This document shows, one piece after another, positions 1 through 9,218 of a stretch of 64,000 bases of DNA (position 1 is its first letter; each line of letters starts with the position of its first letter). The stretch covers positions 4,109,501-4,173,500 of the forward strand of contig NZ_CP023344.1 in NCBI RefSeq assembly GCF_002310495.1, given 5' to 3'. The notes under the pieces were generated by a model. The model saw only the letters and a program-made list of their open reading frames with translations, did no database searches and was not told the origin of the DNA. The stretch is from Nibricoccus aquaticus. Lineage in GTDB: Bacteria > Verrucomicrobiota > Verrucomicrobiia > Opitutales > Opitutaceae. A program made the translations under genes and the position numbers.

Positions 1-465
1 TGGCGTGCAAATGCGGATCGCGACCGGAATAAAATCCTGCGCGGTGAACTCGCGATGGACTGGCCGCGTTCGTGGGAGTACGCGTCCTGGATTATCGAGG
101 CGAAGGAGAAGAACTCGCCGTTCCGGATTCATGGAAACGTCATGAATTCCACCGATGGCGGTGGGCCACTCATCGCGAATCTACCGGCGTGGGGTTGTAT
201 CGAGGTAGCCTGCCTGATCGATGCCAACGGCGTGCAGCCGATTCGCTACGGTGCGTTGCCACGGCAGATGGCGGCGGTCTCCGCGAGCAATCTCAGTTTC
301 TTCGATCTCGGAGCGGAAGCGGCGATCAACCGGAGCGTGGAAACGGCCGTGCATGCGTTGCTGCTGGACCCGCTCACATCAGCGGTCTGCACGCCGGCTC
401 AGATCGAGGCGATGACGCTTGAGCTCTTTGCTGCGGAGAAAGCGTTTCTACCTGAGTACCGATGA
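1..465 (+). CDS. GH4-family glycosidase, C-terminal part
   Basis: This is the 3' end of a gene that enters from before the window; the frame is open from base 1 and ends with TGA at 463. The visible residues include a block reading IEVACLIDANGVQP and then GALPRQMAA, which matches the C-terminal part of family 4 glycoside hydrolases (alpha-galactosidases, alpha-glucosidases and alpha-glucuronidases that use NAD and a metal ion). The NAD-binding N-terminus is outside the window, so the substrate cannot be assigned. The gene lies upstream of a TonB receptor and several carbohydrate-active enzymes on the same strand, so it probably acts in the cytoplasm on oligosaccharides released by that locus. 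Confidence 0.8.
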   Translation, partial: WRANADRDRNKILRGELAMDWPRSWEYASWIIEAKEKNSPFRIHGNVMNSTDGGGPLIANLPAWGCIEVACLIDANGVQPIRYGALPRQMAAVSASNLSFFDLGAEAAINRSVETAVHALLLDPLTSAVCTPAQIEAMTLELFAAEKAFLPEYR

Positions 466-527
466 ACGAGTAGCACGCCCGTTCGCGAAAAATTTAACAG
501 GTTTAACGCGGACGGGTTTGGATATTT

Positions 528-541
528 TGCGAGCGTTTGCA
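528..541. promoter_or_regulatory. LacI/PurR-type operator candidate
   Basis: The 14-mer TGCGAGCGTTTGCA is an imperfect palindrome around a central CG. Its two half-sites read TGCGAG and TGCAAA, the form recognised by LacI/GalR-family repressors. It lies about 97 bp before the TonB receptor start, in an A+T-richer leader. No regulator gene is in the window, so the assignment rests on the motif and on the carbohydrate context only. Confidence 0.42.
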
Positions 542-637
542 CGGTACGTTTATTCGCGGTCGCCCCCGGCCGGATTTCCCCCCTCGTTGATTTCCACGGC
601 CTGTCCGTCGGCGATTCTCTCTTCTCTTCCCAACACC

Positions 638-3600
638 ATGCATACCCCCCGACTCCACCTCAGTTCTCCGGCCCGTTCATCGGTGCGCCGTTTCGATCTT
701 CTTTTGTGGTTATTGTTCGCCCTGCCGGTCGCGCTATTCGCGCAGGCCACGGGCACCATCACCGGTCAGGTATTCAAGCCTGGCACCGGAGAATTTGTTC
801 GTTCAGCCGAAGTGCGGATCTCTGGAACGAACCAGGTCACTGATACGGATCGTGAAGGCTCCTATGTCTTCACCGGCGTACCGGCAGGCGACGTGACCGT
901 GGAGGTTTCCTTCACCGGTTATGAAACAGCCAAGACGACCGTAACGGTCGTCGCAGGCCAGACCGTCACGCGTGATGTCAGCCTCTATACTGCTGAACAG
1001 CGCACGATGGGAGATGCTGGCGAGGTCATCGAACTGGAGGCCTTTATCATTTCTGCCGAAGTGGAAGGGCAGGCGAAGGCTACCCAGAATCAGCGCCGCT
1101 CGATGACGATCGGCGATCACGTCTCCTCGGACGAGTTTGGCGATGTGGTCGAAGGTAATATCGGTGAGTTTCTCAAGCACCTTCCCGGTGTCGATCTCGA
1201 GTATGTGCAGTTCGACGCGCGTGGTCCTCGTATGCGTGGTCTCGATCCGCAGTACGTCGGTGTCACGATGGATGGCGTGAAACTCGCCAGTGCGGATGCC
1301 TTCAACGCAACCGTGGGCACAGATAACGCGGGTGCCGATGGCAGCCGCGCCTTTGGTTTTGAGTCTATCTCCCTTTCGAGTGTCGATTCCGTGGAGGTCT
1401 ATAAAAACCTCAGCGCTGACCTTGATGCGGATGCGCCGGCGGGCACTATCAATCTCCGCTCGAAGCGTGCTTTTGATCGTTCGGGTCGGCGGATAAGCTA
1501 CACAGCCTCCCTCTCGGCCAATTCCGAGGAGTTCCAGTTCGAGCGCACTTCGGGCCCTGGCGATTATAAGCATCACAAGGCGCTGCCCTCCGTTTCACTG
1601 GAGTACTCGGACATCTTCCTCAACAAGCGGCTCGGCATCATCCTGACCTATAACCGCTCGAGCCTCTACAACGAGTTTCAGCAGTACTCGATGACGACGG
1701 TGAATCGCACGGCCACCGTAGCTGATCCCCGTGTGGCGGTCCCGCAGACCATCACCTTCACGGACGGTCCCAAGCTCACAGACCGCGAGACTTTCGGCTT
1801 TCGCGTCGACTACAAACTCTCACCCCGCCTCTCGTTCGGCGTGAACACCACGTTCGCGAAATACCACGCTACTTGGGATAACCGTCAGTTCCGTTTCGTG
1901 ACTTCGACCAACAACAACGCAACCTCACGCGCCACAGTTGTCGGTTCCGACCCGATGGTGAGCTTCACTTCCAGTGCTGCTAACTCTTCACTCACGCTCA
2001 CCGGCGACGGTGCCGACAAGTTCACAGACACGACCAGCATCATGCCGAGCTTCGATTGGAAGCCGACCAACACACTGACCGTCGAAGGGCGTTTTGGCTG
2101 GTCGAAATCCGACAACGAGTATCGCGCGATTTCGGAAGGCAAAGCGCGCAGCACAGTCGTCGATGCGCTGTCGGGCATTCAATACACCGCGAACCGTACA
2201 TCCATCGGTTCTGCTGACTGGACCTTCAATCAGGTAGCTGGAGCTGATTGGGGCGTAGTCACGAACTATAAGAACCCGCGGATCACCGATGAAGGCCGCA
2301 ACGACTCCAATGAAGTTTATAGCGGTGGTCTCGACATCACCTGGAAGCGCCCGATCATGGGGCTGCCCACTTTCTTTAAGGCGGGCATCAAGAGCCGCGA
2401 AGACTATCGCAAGTTTGCGGATCGGCGGAGCTGGTACACTTGGCGGTACGATGGTCCCGGCGGTGGCGCCACGGGTAACTTCCCTGCGAATACGCTTACC
2501 GGCGATTCGATCGACATGAGCGCACTGGACATCGATTTCAATTCGCTGAGCAACCTGCCCCCCGCATTCCCCGGTCGTAGCTATGCCGCCGATCTCTACC
2601 GCTCGAATCCTGAGCTGTTCACCCAGACGGGAGCGACCCCTGCGAATCACTATGCGGCCTTCATCGGCAACAATCGTAACGTGTATGAACGTGTCGATGC
2701 GGCCTATGTGCTCGCCAACACGCGCATTAACCGACTCCAGATCCAAGCTGGTGTCCGCTTCGAGAAAACCACCGATGTGATCCAGCAGCCCACGCAGCGC
2801 ACACGCGCTGAGATGGTTGCGGGCGGTTACACTCTCGATGCAACTGGTCGCGCGACCACGATCCCCGGCTTGCAATATCAATTCCGGTCACTCCCTGATC
2901 TGGAGAAGGAGACTTCCTACGATCATGTTTTCCTCAGCTCCGCGCTTAAATACACGATCACCGATAACTTGATCGCTCAAGTGGGTATGCATCAGGCGAT
3001 CAACCGTCCGCCGCTGACCGTCATCGCCGGTGTCACGACCTTCAACGAGCAATCGCTGATCATCTCCGCTCCAAATCCCGGTCTTCTCCCCGAAGAGTCC
3101 AATAACTACTCGGCTAAACTGGCGTACTATCTTCCCAAGTCCGGCACGCTTTCAGCAGGTGTTTTCCAAATCGACATCGATAATCTCCGCGTCGACTTTG
3201 ATCGTCCGCCTGGCACGTGGTTTGACGAATTCCCCGAGATCGACCCCGTGACTTATGGCGCGTACACCGTCCGGTCCACGGTCAACAGCGAGAACTCCCG
3301 TCGTTTCCGCGGCGTGGAGCTGGAATACCGCCAGGGCCTCTATTTTCTGCCCAAGCCCTTTCTCGGCTCCAACGTCTACGCCAACTATACCCGCGCCTAT
3401 GCTGACGTCCGGCGCGGTGGCATGGCTCCGCACCAGATCAATGCAGGTGCGACCTTCCGCTACAAACGGCTCTCACTCGGTGGCAACGCCATCTGGACTT
3501 CTGACACACCCTGGACGAACACAGCCAATTCGGTGCGTTTCCGCGACGAACGCATCCGTACCGATGTGAATGCCAGTTTTGTCATCAATAAGTGGGCGAC

Positions 3601-3736
3601 GCTCGTGCTCGCGGGACGCGATGTCGGCAACGTCGGCCAGAGTCTCATCGAGAAGCGCGCAGGCCGGTCAGACGAACTCGTTCAAAAAGATCTGTACGGT
3701 GCGCTTTGGACGTTCTCGGTCAAGGGCAGCTTCTAA
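638..3736 (+). CDS. TonB-dependent receptor with carboxypeptidase-regulatory domain
   Basis: The 1032-residue outer-membrane protein should import a saccharide with energy from TonB. The frame is open 73 codons further upstream, but the ATG at 638 is preferred because a basic stretch and the hydrophobic core LLLWLLFALPVALFAQ follow it, giving a good signal peptide. A carboxypeptidase-regulatory-like beta domain follows (GTITGQVF to about residue 110), then a plug domain around residues 140-280 and a long beta-barrel ending in aromatic strands (ALWTFSVKGSF). The protein ends in Phe, as beta-barrels folded by Bam usually do. It precedes a PL8 lyase and is separated from it by a terminator, so receptor and enzymes may be expressed at different levels. 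Confidence 0.92.
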   Translation: MHTPRLHLSSPARSSVRRFDLLLWLLFALPVALFAQATGTITGQVFKPGTGEFVRSAEVRISGTNQVTDTDREGSYVFTGVPAGDVTVEVSFTGYETAKTTVTVVAGQTVTRDVSLYTAEQRTMGDAGEVIELEAFIISAEVEGQAKATQNQRRSMTIGDHVSSDEFGDVVEGNIGEFLKHLPGVDLEYVQFDARGPRMRGLDPQYVGVTMDGVKLASADAFNATVGTDNAGADGSRAFGFESISLSSVDSVEVYKNLSADLDADAPAGTINLRSKRAFDRSGRRISYTASLSANSEEFQFERTSGPGDYKHHKALPSVSLEYSDIFLNKRLGIILTYNRSSLYNEFQQYSMTTVNRTATVADPRVAVPQTITFTDGPKLTDRETFGFRVDYKLSPRLSFGVNTTFAKYHATWDNRQFRFVTSTNNNATSRATVVGSDPMVSFTSSAANSSLTLTGDGADKFTDTTSIMPSFDWKPTNTLTVEGRFGWSKSDNEYRAISEGKARSTVVDALSGIQYTANRTSIGSADWTFNQVAGADWGVVTNYKNPRITDEGRNDSNEVYSGGLDITWKRPIMGLPTFFKAGIKSREDYRKFADRRSWYTWRYDGPGGGATGNFPANTLTGDSIDMSALDIDFNSLSNLPPAFPGRSYAADLYRSNPELFTQTGATPANHYAAFIGNNRNVYERVDAAYVLANTRINRLQIQAGVRFEKTTDVIQQPTQRTRAEMVAGGYTLDATGRATTIPGLQYQFRSLPDLEKETSYDHVFLSSALKYTITDNLIAQVGMHQAINRPPLTVIAGVTTFNEQSLIISAPNPGLLPEESNNYSAKLAYYLPKSGTLSAGVFQIDIDNLRVDFDRPPGTWFDEFPEIDPVTYGAYTVRSTVNSENSRRFRGVELEYRQGLYFLPKPFLGSNVYANYTRAYADVRRGGMAPHQINAGATFRYKRLSLGGNAIWTSDTPWTNTANSVRFRDERIRTDVNASFVINKWATLVLAGRDVGNVGQSLIEKRAGRSDELVQKDLYGALWTFSVKGSF

Positions 3737-3811
3737 AAGCGGCTTTTCTGCCGGCTACTTCGCATCATGTACCAGTGACCGCATCCTCCTTACTAATCTC
3801 TCCTCAATGGA

Positions 3812-3847
3812 AACAACGCTCCCGTGCTGTCATGGGAGCGTTGTTTT
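3812..3847 (+). terminator. Rho-independent terminator after the TonB receptor
   Basis: A perfect 12-bp stem (AACAACGCTCCC at 3812-3823 with GGGAGCGTTGTT at 3834-3845) encloses a 10-nt loop, and TTCC follows after the stem's own terminal Ts. It lies 75 bp after the receptor stop. One candidate start codon of the next gene (ATG 3832) is inside the hairpin, so read-through transcripts would fold over the lyase start. Confidence 0.7.
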
Positions 3848-5877
3848 CCATGGTGATTCTTCTGTCGTTGTCAAAAGCGGCGGAAGTGAGCCCTCAGGTG
3901 ATGGTGGATCGGTATCGCGAACTTTTGCTGGCTGGTTACGCGCGTGGTTCTCCGCCGGTAAGCTGGGAGGGCAAGCAGGCCGCAGTCTGGATTTCCGAGA
4001 TTAGGCAGGATGGCAGCTGGTCGGATATCGATTATTCAAGTACGGCGGGAGGGGCGTGGCCGGTGGTTGATCATCTGCGCCGGATCCGCGTGTTAGCCCG
4101 GGAAACCGCCGATCCGAAATCCGCACTCCATCGGAGCGCCAGCGCCGAACGCGCGCTCTTTAGTGCGCTCGATCACTGGACCGAGAAGCGTTACCAGAAT
4201 CCGAACTGGTGGCAGAATCAGATCGGTGTGCCCCAGGTGATGCGCGACATCATCGTGCTGCTCGGCGCGCGCTTGGCCGGAGACAAACGCGAAAACGCAA
4301 TGGCCGTGTTGAAGCAGTTCAAAGTGATGGAGGCAGGGGTGGGCGCGAATACGGTCTGGAGCGCGGAACTCGCGCTGATGGCGGCTGCGCTTGAGGATGA
4401 CTCCGCGACCGTGATGGAGATGAGCCGGCTGATCGCTGGGGAAGTTGTGAAGGGCGGGGCCCAAGGTATTCAGTCCGATTTCAGTTTTCACCAGCACGGT
4501 GCGCGCTTGCAGCAGTTTCATTATGGCGGCTCGTTTTTCCAAGATACCACTCGGATCGCATGGCTGCTGCGTGACACGCCTTGGGCATTTCCGGAGGACA
4601 AGGTGCGTCTCCTTGCCCATCTTGCAGGTGAGGGGAGCGTATGGATGAGTCGCGGCATAGTCACGGTACCGGGCACGCTGGATCGGGCGGTGAGCCGCCC
4701 GGCTGCGCTCGCGGGAGCCGATCTGCGTCCGGAGCTGGCGTTACTGGCAGATCTCTTGCCTGAACGAAAAAAAGAACTCTTGGCGGCGTCGCGGAAGCAG
4801 GGAAACGGACAGGCGGTAAAAGCGGGGTTTCGAGCGTTTCCTCATTCGGACTTCGCGACCTATCATGCGCCGGCTTTTAGCTTCTTCGTGAAAACGGTGT
4901 CGGCTCGCTCTGAGCTGACAGAATCTATCCAACGGGAGAACCGGCGTGGGCGTAAGCTCAACTGGGGCGATCATTATGTGCTTACCTCCCGTAGTGATTA
5001 TGTGGATCTGCCTCCGGTCTGGGATTGGGAGTTGTTGCCCGGAGTGACTTCCGCTGCGGACATCGACACCCTCCAACGACGACCCTTCGTGGGAGCGATC
5101 GAGTCTCAGGGGTCGGGCGCGTCAGCCATGGATTACGCGACGGGCAAAGGGGATGCGGTGACTCTCACCGCCCGAAAATTCTGGGTGGCTCACCAGAATG
5201 TGGTGATTGGACTGATCGGCGCTCTGACGAGCACTCAGACGGGAGAGCCGGTGCGCACGGCGCTCGATCAGCGGCGATTGCGCGGAGCGGTGACGGTGGC
5301 GGATGCCGAGGGAACCACTACGCTCCCGACCGGCCGCCAGGAGCGACGCGGAGTGGCGTGGATTCACCATGACGGGCTTGTCTATGTGCCACTGGGCGCG
5401 GCGGCGGTTTCATTCTCGCTGGGGCCGGTGTCGGGCGCGTGGCGGGACATCAATTTGAACGGGCCGGTCGATCCAGTTTCGGAGAATATTTTTCTGGCAG
5501 TGCTGGAGCACGGACTTTCACCGCAAGGCGTCGCGAGCGGGTTTGTGGTGATACCTTGCGACAGCGTGAGAAAGGCCGCCCGCTTGGTGAAGAAGCCCTC
5601 GTGGAGCATCCTGAGAAACGATGCGGAGGCGCAGGTCGTGCGGTTCGCGGACGGGACGTGGATGGCCGCATTTTATGTCGCCGGAAAATTTAACGTTCCA
5701 TCACACAAACTCTCCGTCGAGACAGATGCGCCCTGTTTGTTGATCTTCAACCGCGGTGAGCTGCGAGCCAGCGATCCTTCGCATGAAGGCCGCACGGTGC
5801 GCGTACGCGTCAATGCGCGTGACTATTTCCTGGTGTGCCCGCCCGGCGGGAAAACGTCCGAGCCAGTTTCTTTCTGA
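3832..5877 (+). CDS. Polysaccharide lyase family 8 (chondroitinase AC/hyaluronate lyase type)
   Basis: The 681-residue secreted lyase should cut uronic-acid-containing polysaccharides by beta-elimination. Its residues line up with the catalytic set of Pedobacter chondroitinase AC at nearly identical spacing: NWW at 125-127, Asn173 in GAN, His222 in SFHQHG, Tyr231 nine residues later, Arg285 and Arg289, and Glu369. A short hydrophobic N-terminus (MVILLSLSKA) suggests export. The ATG at 3832 lies inside a terminator hairpin; the in-frame ATG at 3850 has GGGAG upstream and may be the real start. Length fits the chondroitinase AC subgroup. The substrate is not proven: glycosaminoglycan-like polymers are likeliest, and xanthan-type polymers are possible. 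Confidence 0.88.
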   Translation: MGALFSMVILLSLSKAAEVSPQVMVDRYRELLLAGYARGSPPVSWEGKQAAVWISEIRQDGSWSDIDYSSTAGGAWPVVDHLRRIRVLARETADPKSALHRSASAERALFSALDHWTEKRYQNPNWWQNQIGVPQVMRDIIVLLGARLAGDKRENAMAVLKQFKVMEAGVGANTVWSAELALMAAALEDDSATVMEMSRLIAGEVVKGGAQGIQSDFSFHQHGARLQQFHYGGSFFQDTTRIAWLLRDTPWAFPEDKVRLLAHLAGEGSVWMSRGIVTVPGTLDRAVSRPAALAGADLRPELALLADLLPERKKELLAASRKQGNGQAVKAGFRAFPHSDFATYHAPAFSFFVKTVSARSELTESIQRENRRGRKLNWGDHYVLTSRSDYVDLPPVWDWELLPGVTSAADIDTLQRRPFVGAIESQGSGASAMDYATGKGDAVTLTARKFWVAHQNVVIGLIGALTSTQTGEPVRTALDQRRLRGAVTVADAEGTTTLPTGRQERRGVAWIHHDGLVYVPLGAAAVSFSLGPVSGAWRDINLNGPVDPVSENIFLAVLEHGLSPQGVASGFVVIPCDSVRKAARLVKKPSWSILRNDAEAQVVRFADGTWMAAFYVAGKFNVPSHKLSVETDAPCLLIFNRGELRASDPSHEGRTVRVRVNARDYFLVCPPGGKTSEPVSF

Positions 5878-5891
5878 ACTATGTTTTTCCC

Positions 5892-6899
5892 ATGAACTCT
5901 CCCAAACCACGCGGCCTGTTCGTTCTAGACGACTGGGCCTACGAGCAAATTTACGGGCAGGAGCTGGATGCCGCCGTCCGTCAGCGTCTGGAGATCGTCG
6001 CACCTCCACTCAACGGAGCTGCGCTGCTGAAGAACCTGCATCTGTTGCAGGATGTGGAAGTGATCATGGGAGGCTGGGGCATGCGCGTGATGGACGAAAC
6101 GTTTTTGGAGGCAGCTCCCAAACTGCGCGCCGTTTTTCTCGGCGCGGGCTCGGTCAAGGCCGTGGTGTCGGAGCCGTTCTGGCGGCGTGGGATCGAGATT
6201 GTGTCGGCTTATTCTATGAACGCCATCCCGGTTGCCGAGTTCACCGTGGCGGCGATTATTTTCAGCCTGAAACATGTCTGGAAATACGCGCTCGGGATGC
6301 AGCGCGAGAAACGCTATCTTCCCAAGACGGGAACGATGCCCGGAGCGTATCGCACGACGGTCGGGCTCATTTCCTTGGGCGCGATCGGACGGCGGACGGC
6401 GGATATGCTCAAGTCCTACGATCTTCACGTGATCGCTTACGATCCCCAGTGTTCGGCCGCGCAAGCGGCGGAGCTCGGCGTCGAACTGGTTTCCCTGGAT
6501 GACGTTTTCAAGCGGTCACATGTTGTTTCGCTGCACGCCCCCTGGCTGCCTGAAACAGAGCGCATGATCACCGGCGCGCATTTTGCCGCGATGCGCACGG
6601 GTGCCACCTTTATCAATACGGCTCGCGGAATCATCGTTCGCGAGCAGGAGATGATTGAAGTTTTACGCGTGCGACCTGACCTGACCGCCCTGCTCGACGT
6701 GACCAAGCCCGAGCCGCCGCCGCCGGACTCCCCGCTGTTTACACTGCCAAATGTCGTGCTGACGCCGCACATCGCAGGCGCTATGGACGAGGAGTGCCGC
6801 CGGTTGGGGCATTTTCTCGTGGAGGAACTCGACTGTTTCCTTGCGGGCAACAATTCGAAGTGGCGCTTGCGGCGGGAGCAGATGGCTTGGATGGCATAA
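5892..6899 (+). CDS. D-isomer-specific 2-hydroxyacid dehydrogenase
   Basis: This 335-residue NAD(P)-dependent oxidoreductase should interconvert a 2-keto acid and a D-2-hydroxy acid. The Rossmann motif is GLISLGAIGR near residue 157, and the catalytic triad is seen as Arg in NTARG, an acidic residue in DVTKPE and His in LTPHIAG. The ATG at 5892 is chosen over an upstream in-frame ATG that lies in the lyase gene. It follows the lyase by 14 bp on the same strand. In this locus it may process a uronic-acid-derived keto acid or a sugar acid. The exact substrate is unknown. Confidence 0.88.
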   Translation: MNSPKPRGLFVLDDWAYEQIYGQELDAAVRQRLEIVAPPLNGAALLKNLHLLQDVEVIMGGWGMRVMDETFLEAAPKLRAVFLGAGSVKAVVSEPFWRRGIEIVSAYSMNAIPVAEFTVAAIIFSLKHVWKYALGMQREKRYLPKTGTMPGAYRTTVGLISLGAIGRRTADMLKSYDLHVIAYDPQCSAAQAAELGVELVSLDDVFKRSHVVSLHAPWLPETERMITGAHFAAMRTGATFINTARGIIVREQEMIEVLRVRPDLTALLDVTKPEPPPPDSPLFTLPNVVLTPHIAGAMDEECRRLGHFLVEELDCFLAGNNSKWRLRREQMAWMA

Positions 6900-6908
6900 G
6901 GCCCCTTC

Positions 6909-8381
6909 ATGACTACGCCCGATCCCAATCCTGCAGACTCATCGGCCAACGTTGAGAAACCAGCGGCGCGCAAGACGTGGTCGGCCGGTACGCGTGTGTA
7001 CACGTTGGGGACGCTGGTGGCGCTTTTCGCGTGGCTGTTGATTGGCGATTTCGCGTGGGCTACGCGGGAGCGATCGGTGGGGCCGATGGCCCAATGGTAT
7101 CTTAATTCGCTCCAGATTCCCAATCTGCTGTTCGGGCTGCTGATCACCTCTTTTCCGGCGGCGCTGTGGTTGGTCCTAGGACCGATCATCAGCATGAAAT
7201 CAGACCGCCACCGTGGTCCACGCGGTCGTCGTATCCCGTTTTTGCTGACAATGGCACCGCTCGCGGGGCTTGGTATCGTGGGTATCGGGCTCACGCCGCT
7301 GCTCGCGGGCTGGTTGCATGCGGTGCTCGCACCTGAACATGCGTGGGGGAGTGGTTTGCACGGCGCGCTCGATGGCACGGCAGCGGGTGCATGGATGCTG
7401 GAGATACTGCAGAATGAGCGGATCGTGGCTGTCTGCTGCTTCGGTATTTTTTGGGCGATGTACGAACTCGCCACCATCGCGGTGCCAACACTGCTTGGCG
7501 GGCTGATCAATGATGTCGTGCCGAAACCGCTGCTCGGGCGTTTCTATGGGCTGTTTCGCGCGGTAGGCCTGATCGATGGGATGATCTTCAATTTCTGGCT
7601 GATGGGGAAGGTGCCCACTCATTTCACGCTGATGCTGGTCATCATCGGCATCACCTACACCGTCGCGTTTATGTGGATGTGTTTTCAGGTGAAGGAGGGG
7701 GACTATCCGCCGCCGGAGCCGCAACCGGAGCGTCGCGGATTGAAAGGGTGGTGGACCGATCTGAGGCGTTATGTGCGCGAGTGCTTCACGAACTCCTATT
7801 ATCTGAGTGTATTTGTGATGTGGATGTTCGCGAGCCTCTGCTTTCAGCCGGTCAATGTGTTTGCGCTTCCGTATGCCCGGAGTCTCGGCGTGGACATGGA
7901 TCTTTACGGCAAGATGCTCGCGCTGACGTTTCTGGTTTCACTCGGATTCTCCTACTTTCTGGGCTGGCTGGTGGATAAATTTCATCCGCTGCGAATGGTG
8001 ATGGTTTCCCTCGCCGCGTATGCCGCGGTTACGCTGACAGGATCGCTTTATGCCACCACCGCCAATGCGTTTTTGGTCGCGTGGGTACTGCACGGTGTTT
8101 TCTCCGGCTGCTATTACACTTGTGTGGCTTCGCTCGGGCAGCGGCTTTTCCCGCATCACAAGTATGCACAGTTTTTCTCCGCTTCGAGTATCTTCCTGTC
8201 CCTGGCCAACATCGTGCTGGCACCGGCGATCGGCTGGACGATCGATGCGACGGGCAAAGTTTATCGCCTGACGTTTCTTTTTGGAGGCGGGCTGGCGGCG
8301 CTTGCGCTGGTGTGCGCGTTTTTCGTGTACCGGAAGTTCATGCGCTTGGGCGGACCGAAAGATTATGCAGCGCCCGAATGA
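6909..8381 (+). CDS. MFS sugar transporter (GPH-like)
   Basis: The 490-residue inner-membrane protein has about twelve hydrophobic segments and the loop signature SDRHRGPRGRRIPF after the second or third helix, typical of the glycoside-pentoside-hexuronide cation symporters. It should take up the mono- or disaccharide products that arise in the periplasm. It starts 9 bp after the dehydrogenase gene, and its last 17 bases overlap the start of the esterase gene, so the three are probably one transcript. The first 25 residues are hydrophilic and not conserved in the family. The substrate cannot be read from sequence. Confidence 0.86.
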   Translation: MTTPDPNPADSSANVEKPAARKTWSAGTRVYTLGTLVALFAWLLIGDFAWATRERSVGPMAQWYLNSLQIPNLLFGLLITSFPAALWLVLGPIISMKSDRHRGPRGRRIPFLLTMAPLAGLGIVGIGLTPLLAGWLHAVLAPEHAWGSGLHGALDGTAAGAWMLEILQNERIVAVCCFGIFWAMYELATIAVPTLLGGLINDVVPKPLLGRFYGLFRAVGLIDGMIFNFWLMGKVPTHFTLMLVIIGITYTVAFMWMCFQVKEGDYPPPEPQPERRGLKGWWTDLRRYVRECFTNSYYLSVFVMWMFASLCFQPVNVFALPYARSLGVDMDLYGKMLALTFLVSLGFSYFLGWLVDKFHPLRMVMVSLAAYAAVTLTGSLYATTANAFLVAWVLHGVFSGCYYTCVASLGQRLFPHHKYAQFFSASSIFLSLANIVLAPAIGWTIDATGKVYRLTFLFGGGLAALALVCAFFVYRKFMRLGGPKDYAAPE

Positions 8382-9207
8382 CGAAATCTATCGGTTGCGC
8401 GCTCAGTGTGAACGCTGGCCAGCGGACAAGCCGCTCGCCGGGCGCGAATTTTCACGTGAGGTGTTCCTGGAGACGGATGTTGTCGAAGCGTCCCTCGCCT
8501 GGAGGAGAGGTGCTGTAGAAAATCCACGCGGGGCGATTATCATTTGCCCGGGTGGAGGCTACGAAGTTCTCGCGACGGCACACGAGGGGAACAACGTGGC
8601 GGACTGGCTAAACGCACATGGATTTGCGGCGTTCGTGCTTCGCTATCGGGTGCCACAGCCTGGAGCGCCGGCACCGCTCGAGGATATTCGTTCGGCGCTG
8701 CGTCTCGTCAGAGAACGAGCTGACTATTTTGGCGTTCCTCGTGATCGTGTAGGTGTGCTGGGGTTTTCGGCGGGCGGACATCTTGCGGGTTGCGCCGCGC
8801 TGATGGTCCCGCCTGATGACAAGATTGAACGGCCCGATTTTCTCGCGATGATCTACCCCGTTGTCAGCATGTGCGAAGCGTGGGCGCATCGCGGGTCGGT
8901 CGATACGCTGCTCGGACATAAGCGAGATAGCTCGCTCGGAGAACATTACTCGCTCGAGCGGCAGGTTGCGGACTGCGCTCCGCCATTGTTTCTCGTACAC
9001 GCCCGGGACGACGCGCTCGTTCCGGTGGAGAACTCGCTGGCTTTGCAAGCGTCCTATCGCGGTGTGGAGGCGGAGTGCACGACGTATTTTCCTGCCGAGG
9101 GAGGCCACGGCTTCGGGCTGGGCAGGACTGGAACTGAAGCCGGGGACTGGCCCCGGCGATTGCTCCTGTGGCTGAACGCTCGATGCTCAGCAGTTGCGAA
9201 GGTATAA
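8365..9207 (+). CDS. Alpha/beta-hydrolase, acetyl-esterase-like
   Basis: The 280-residue protein carries an oxyanion-hole region CPGGGY, a nucleophile elbow GFSAGGHLA (Ser), an acid in RDDALVP and the catalytic His in GGHGFG. This set matches carbohydrate-acetyl esterases of the xylan-esterase/BD-FAE type. It should remove acetyl groups from oligosaccharides. The ATG at 8365 overlaps the transporter gene by 17 bp and is preferred, since the longer frame only adds sequence from inside that gene. There is no signal peptide, so it is probably cytoplasmic and acts after import. A broader carboxylesterase role cannot be excluded. Confidence 0.84.
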   Translation: MQRPNDEIYRLRAQCERWPADKPLAGREFSREVFLETDVVEASLAWRRGAVENPRGAIIICPGGGYEVLATAHEGNNVADWLNAHGFAAFVLRYRVPQPGAPAPLEDIRSALRLVRERADYFGVPRDRVGVLGFSAGGHLAGCAALMVPPDDKIERPDFLAMIYPVVSMCEAWAHRGSVDTLLGHKRDSSLGEHYSLERQVADCAPPLFLVHARDDALVPVENSLALQASYRGVEAECTTYFPAEGGHGFGLGRTGTEAGDWPRRLLLWLNARCSAVAKV

Positions 9208-9218
9208 TTTTATCATCG

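Noticed and set aside
419-637. N-terminal extension of the TonB receptor by 73 codons
   Set aside because: It would place the signal peptide inside the protein and overlaps the GH4 gene end; the extension has no protein-like composition.
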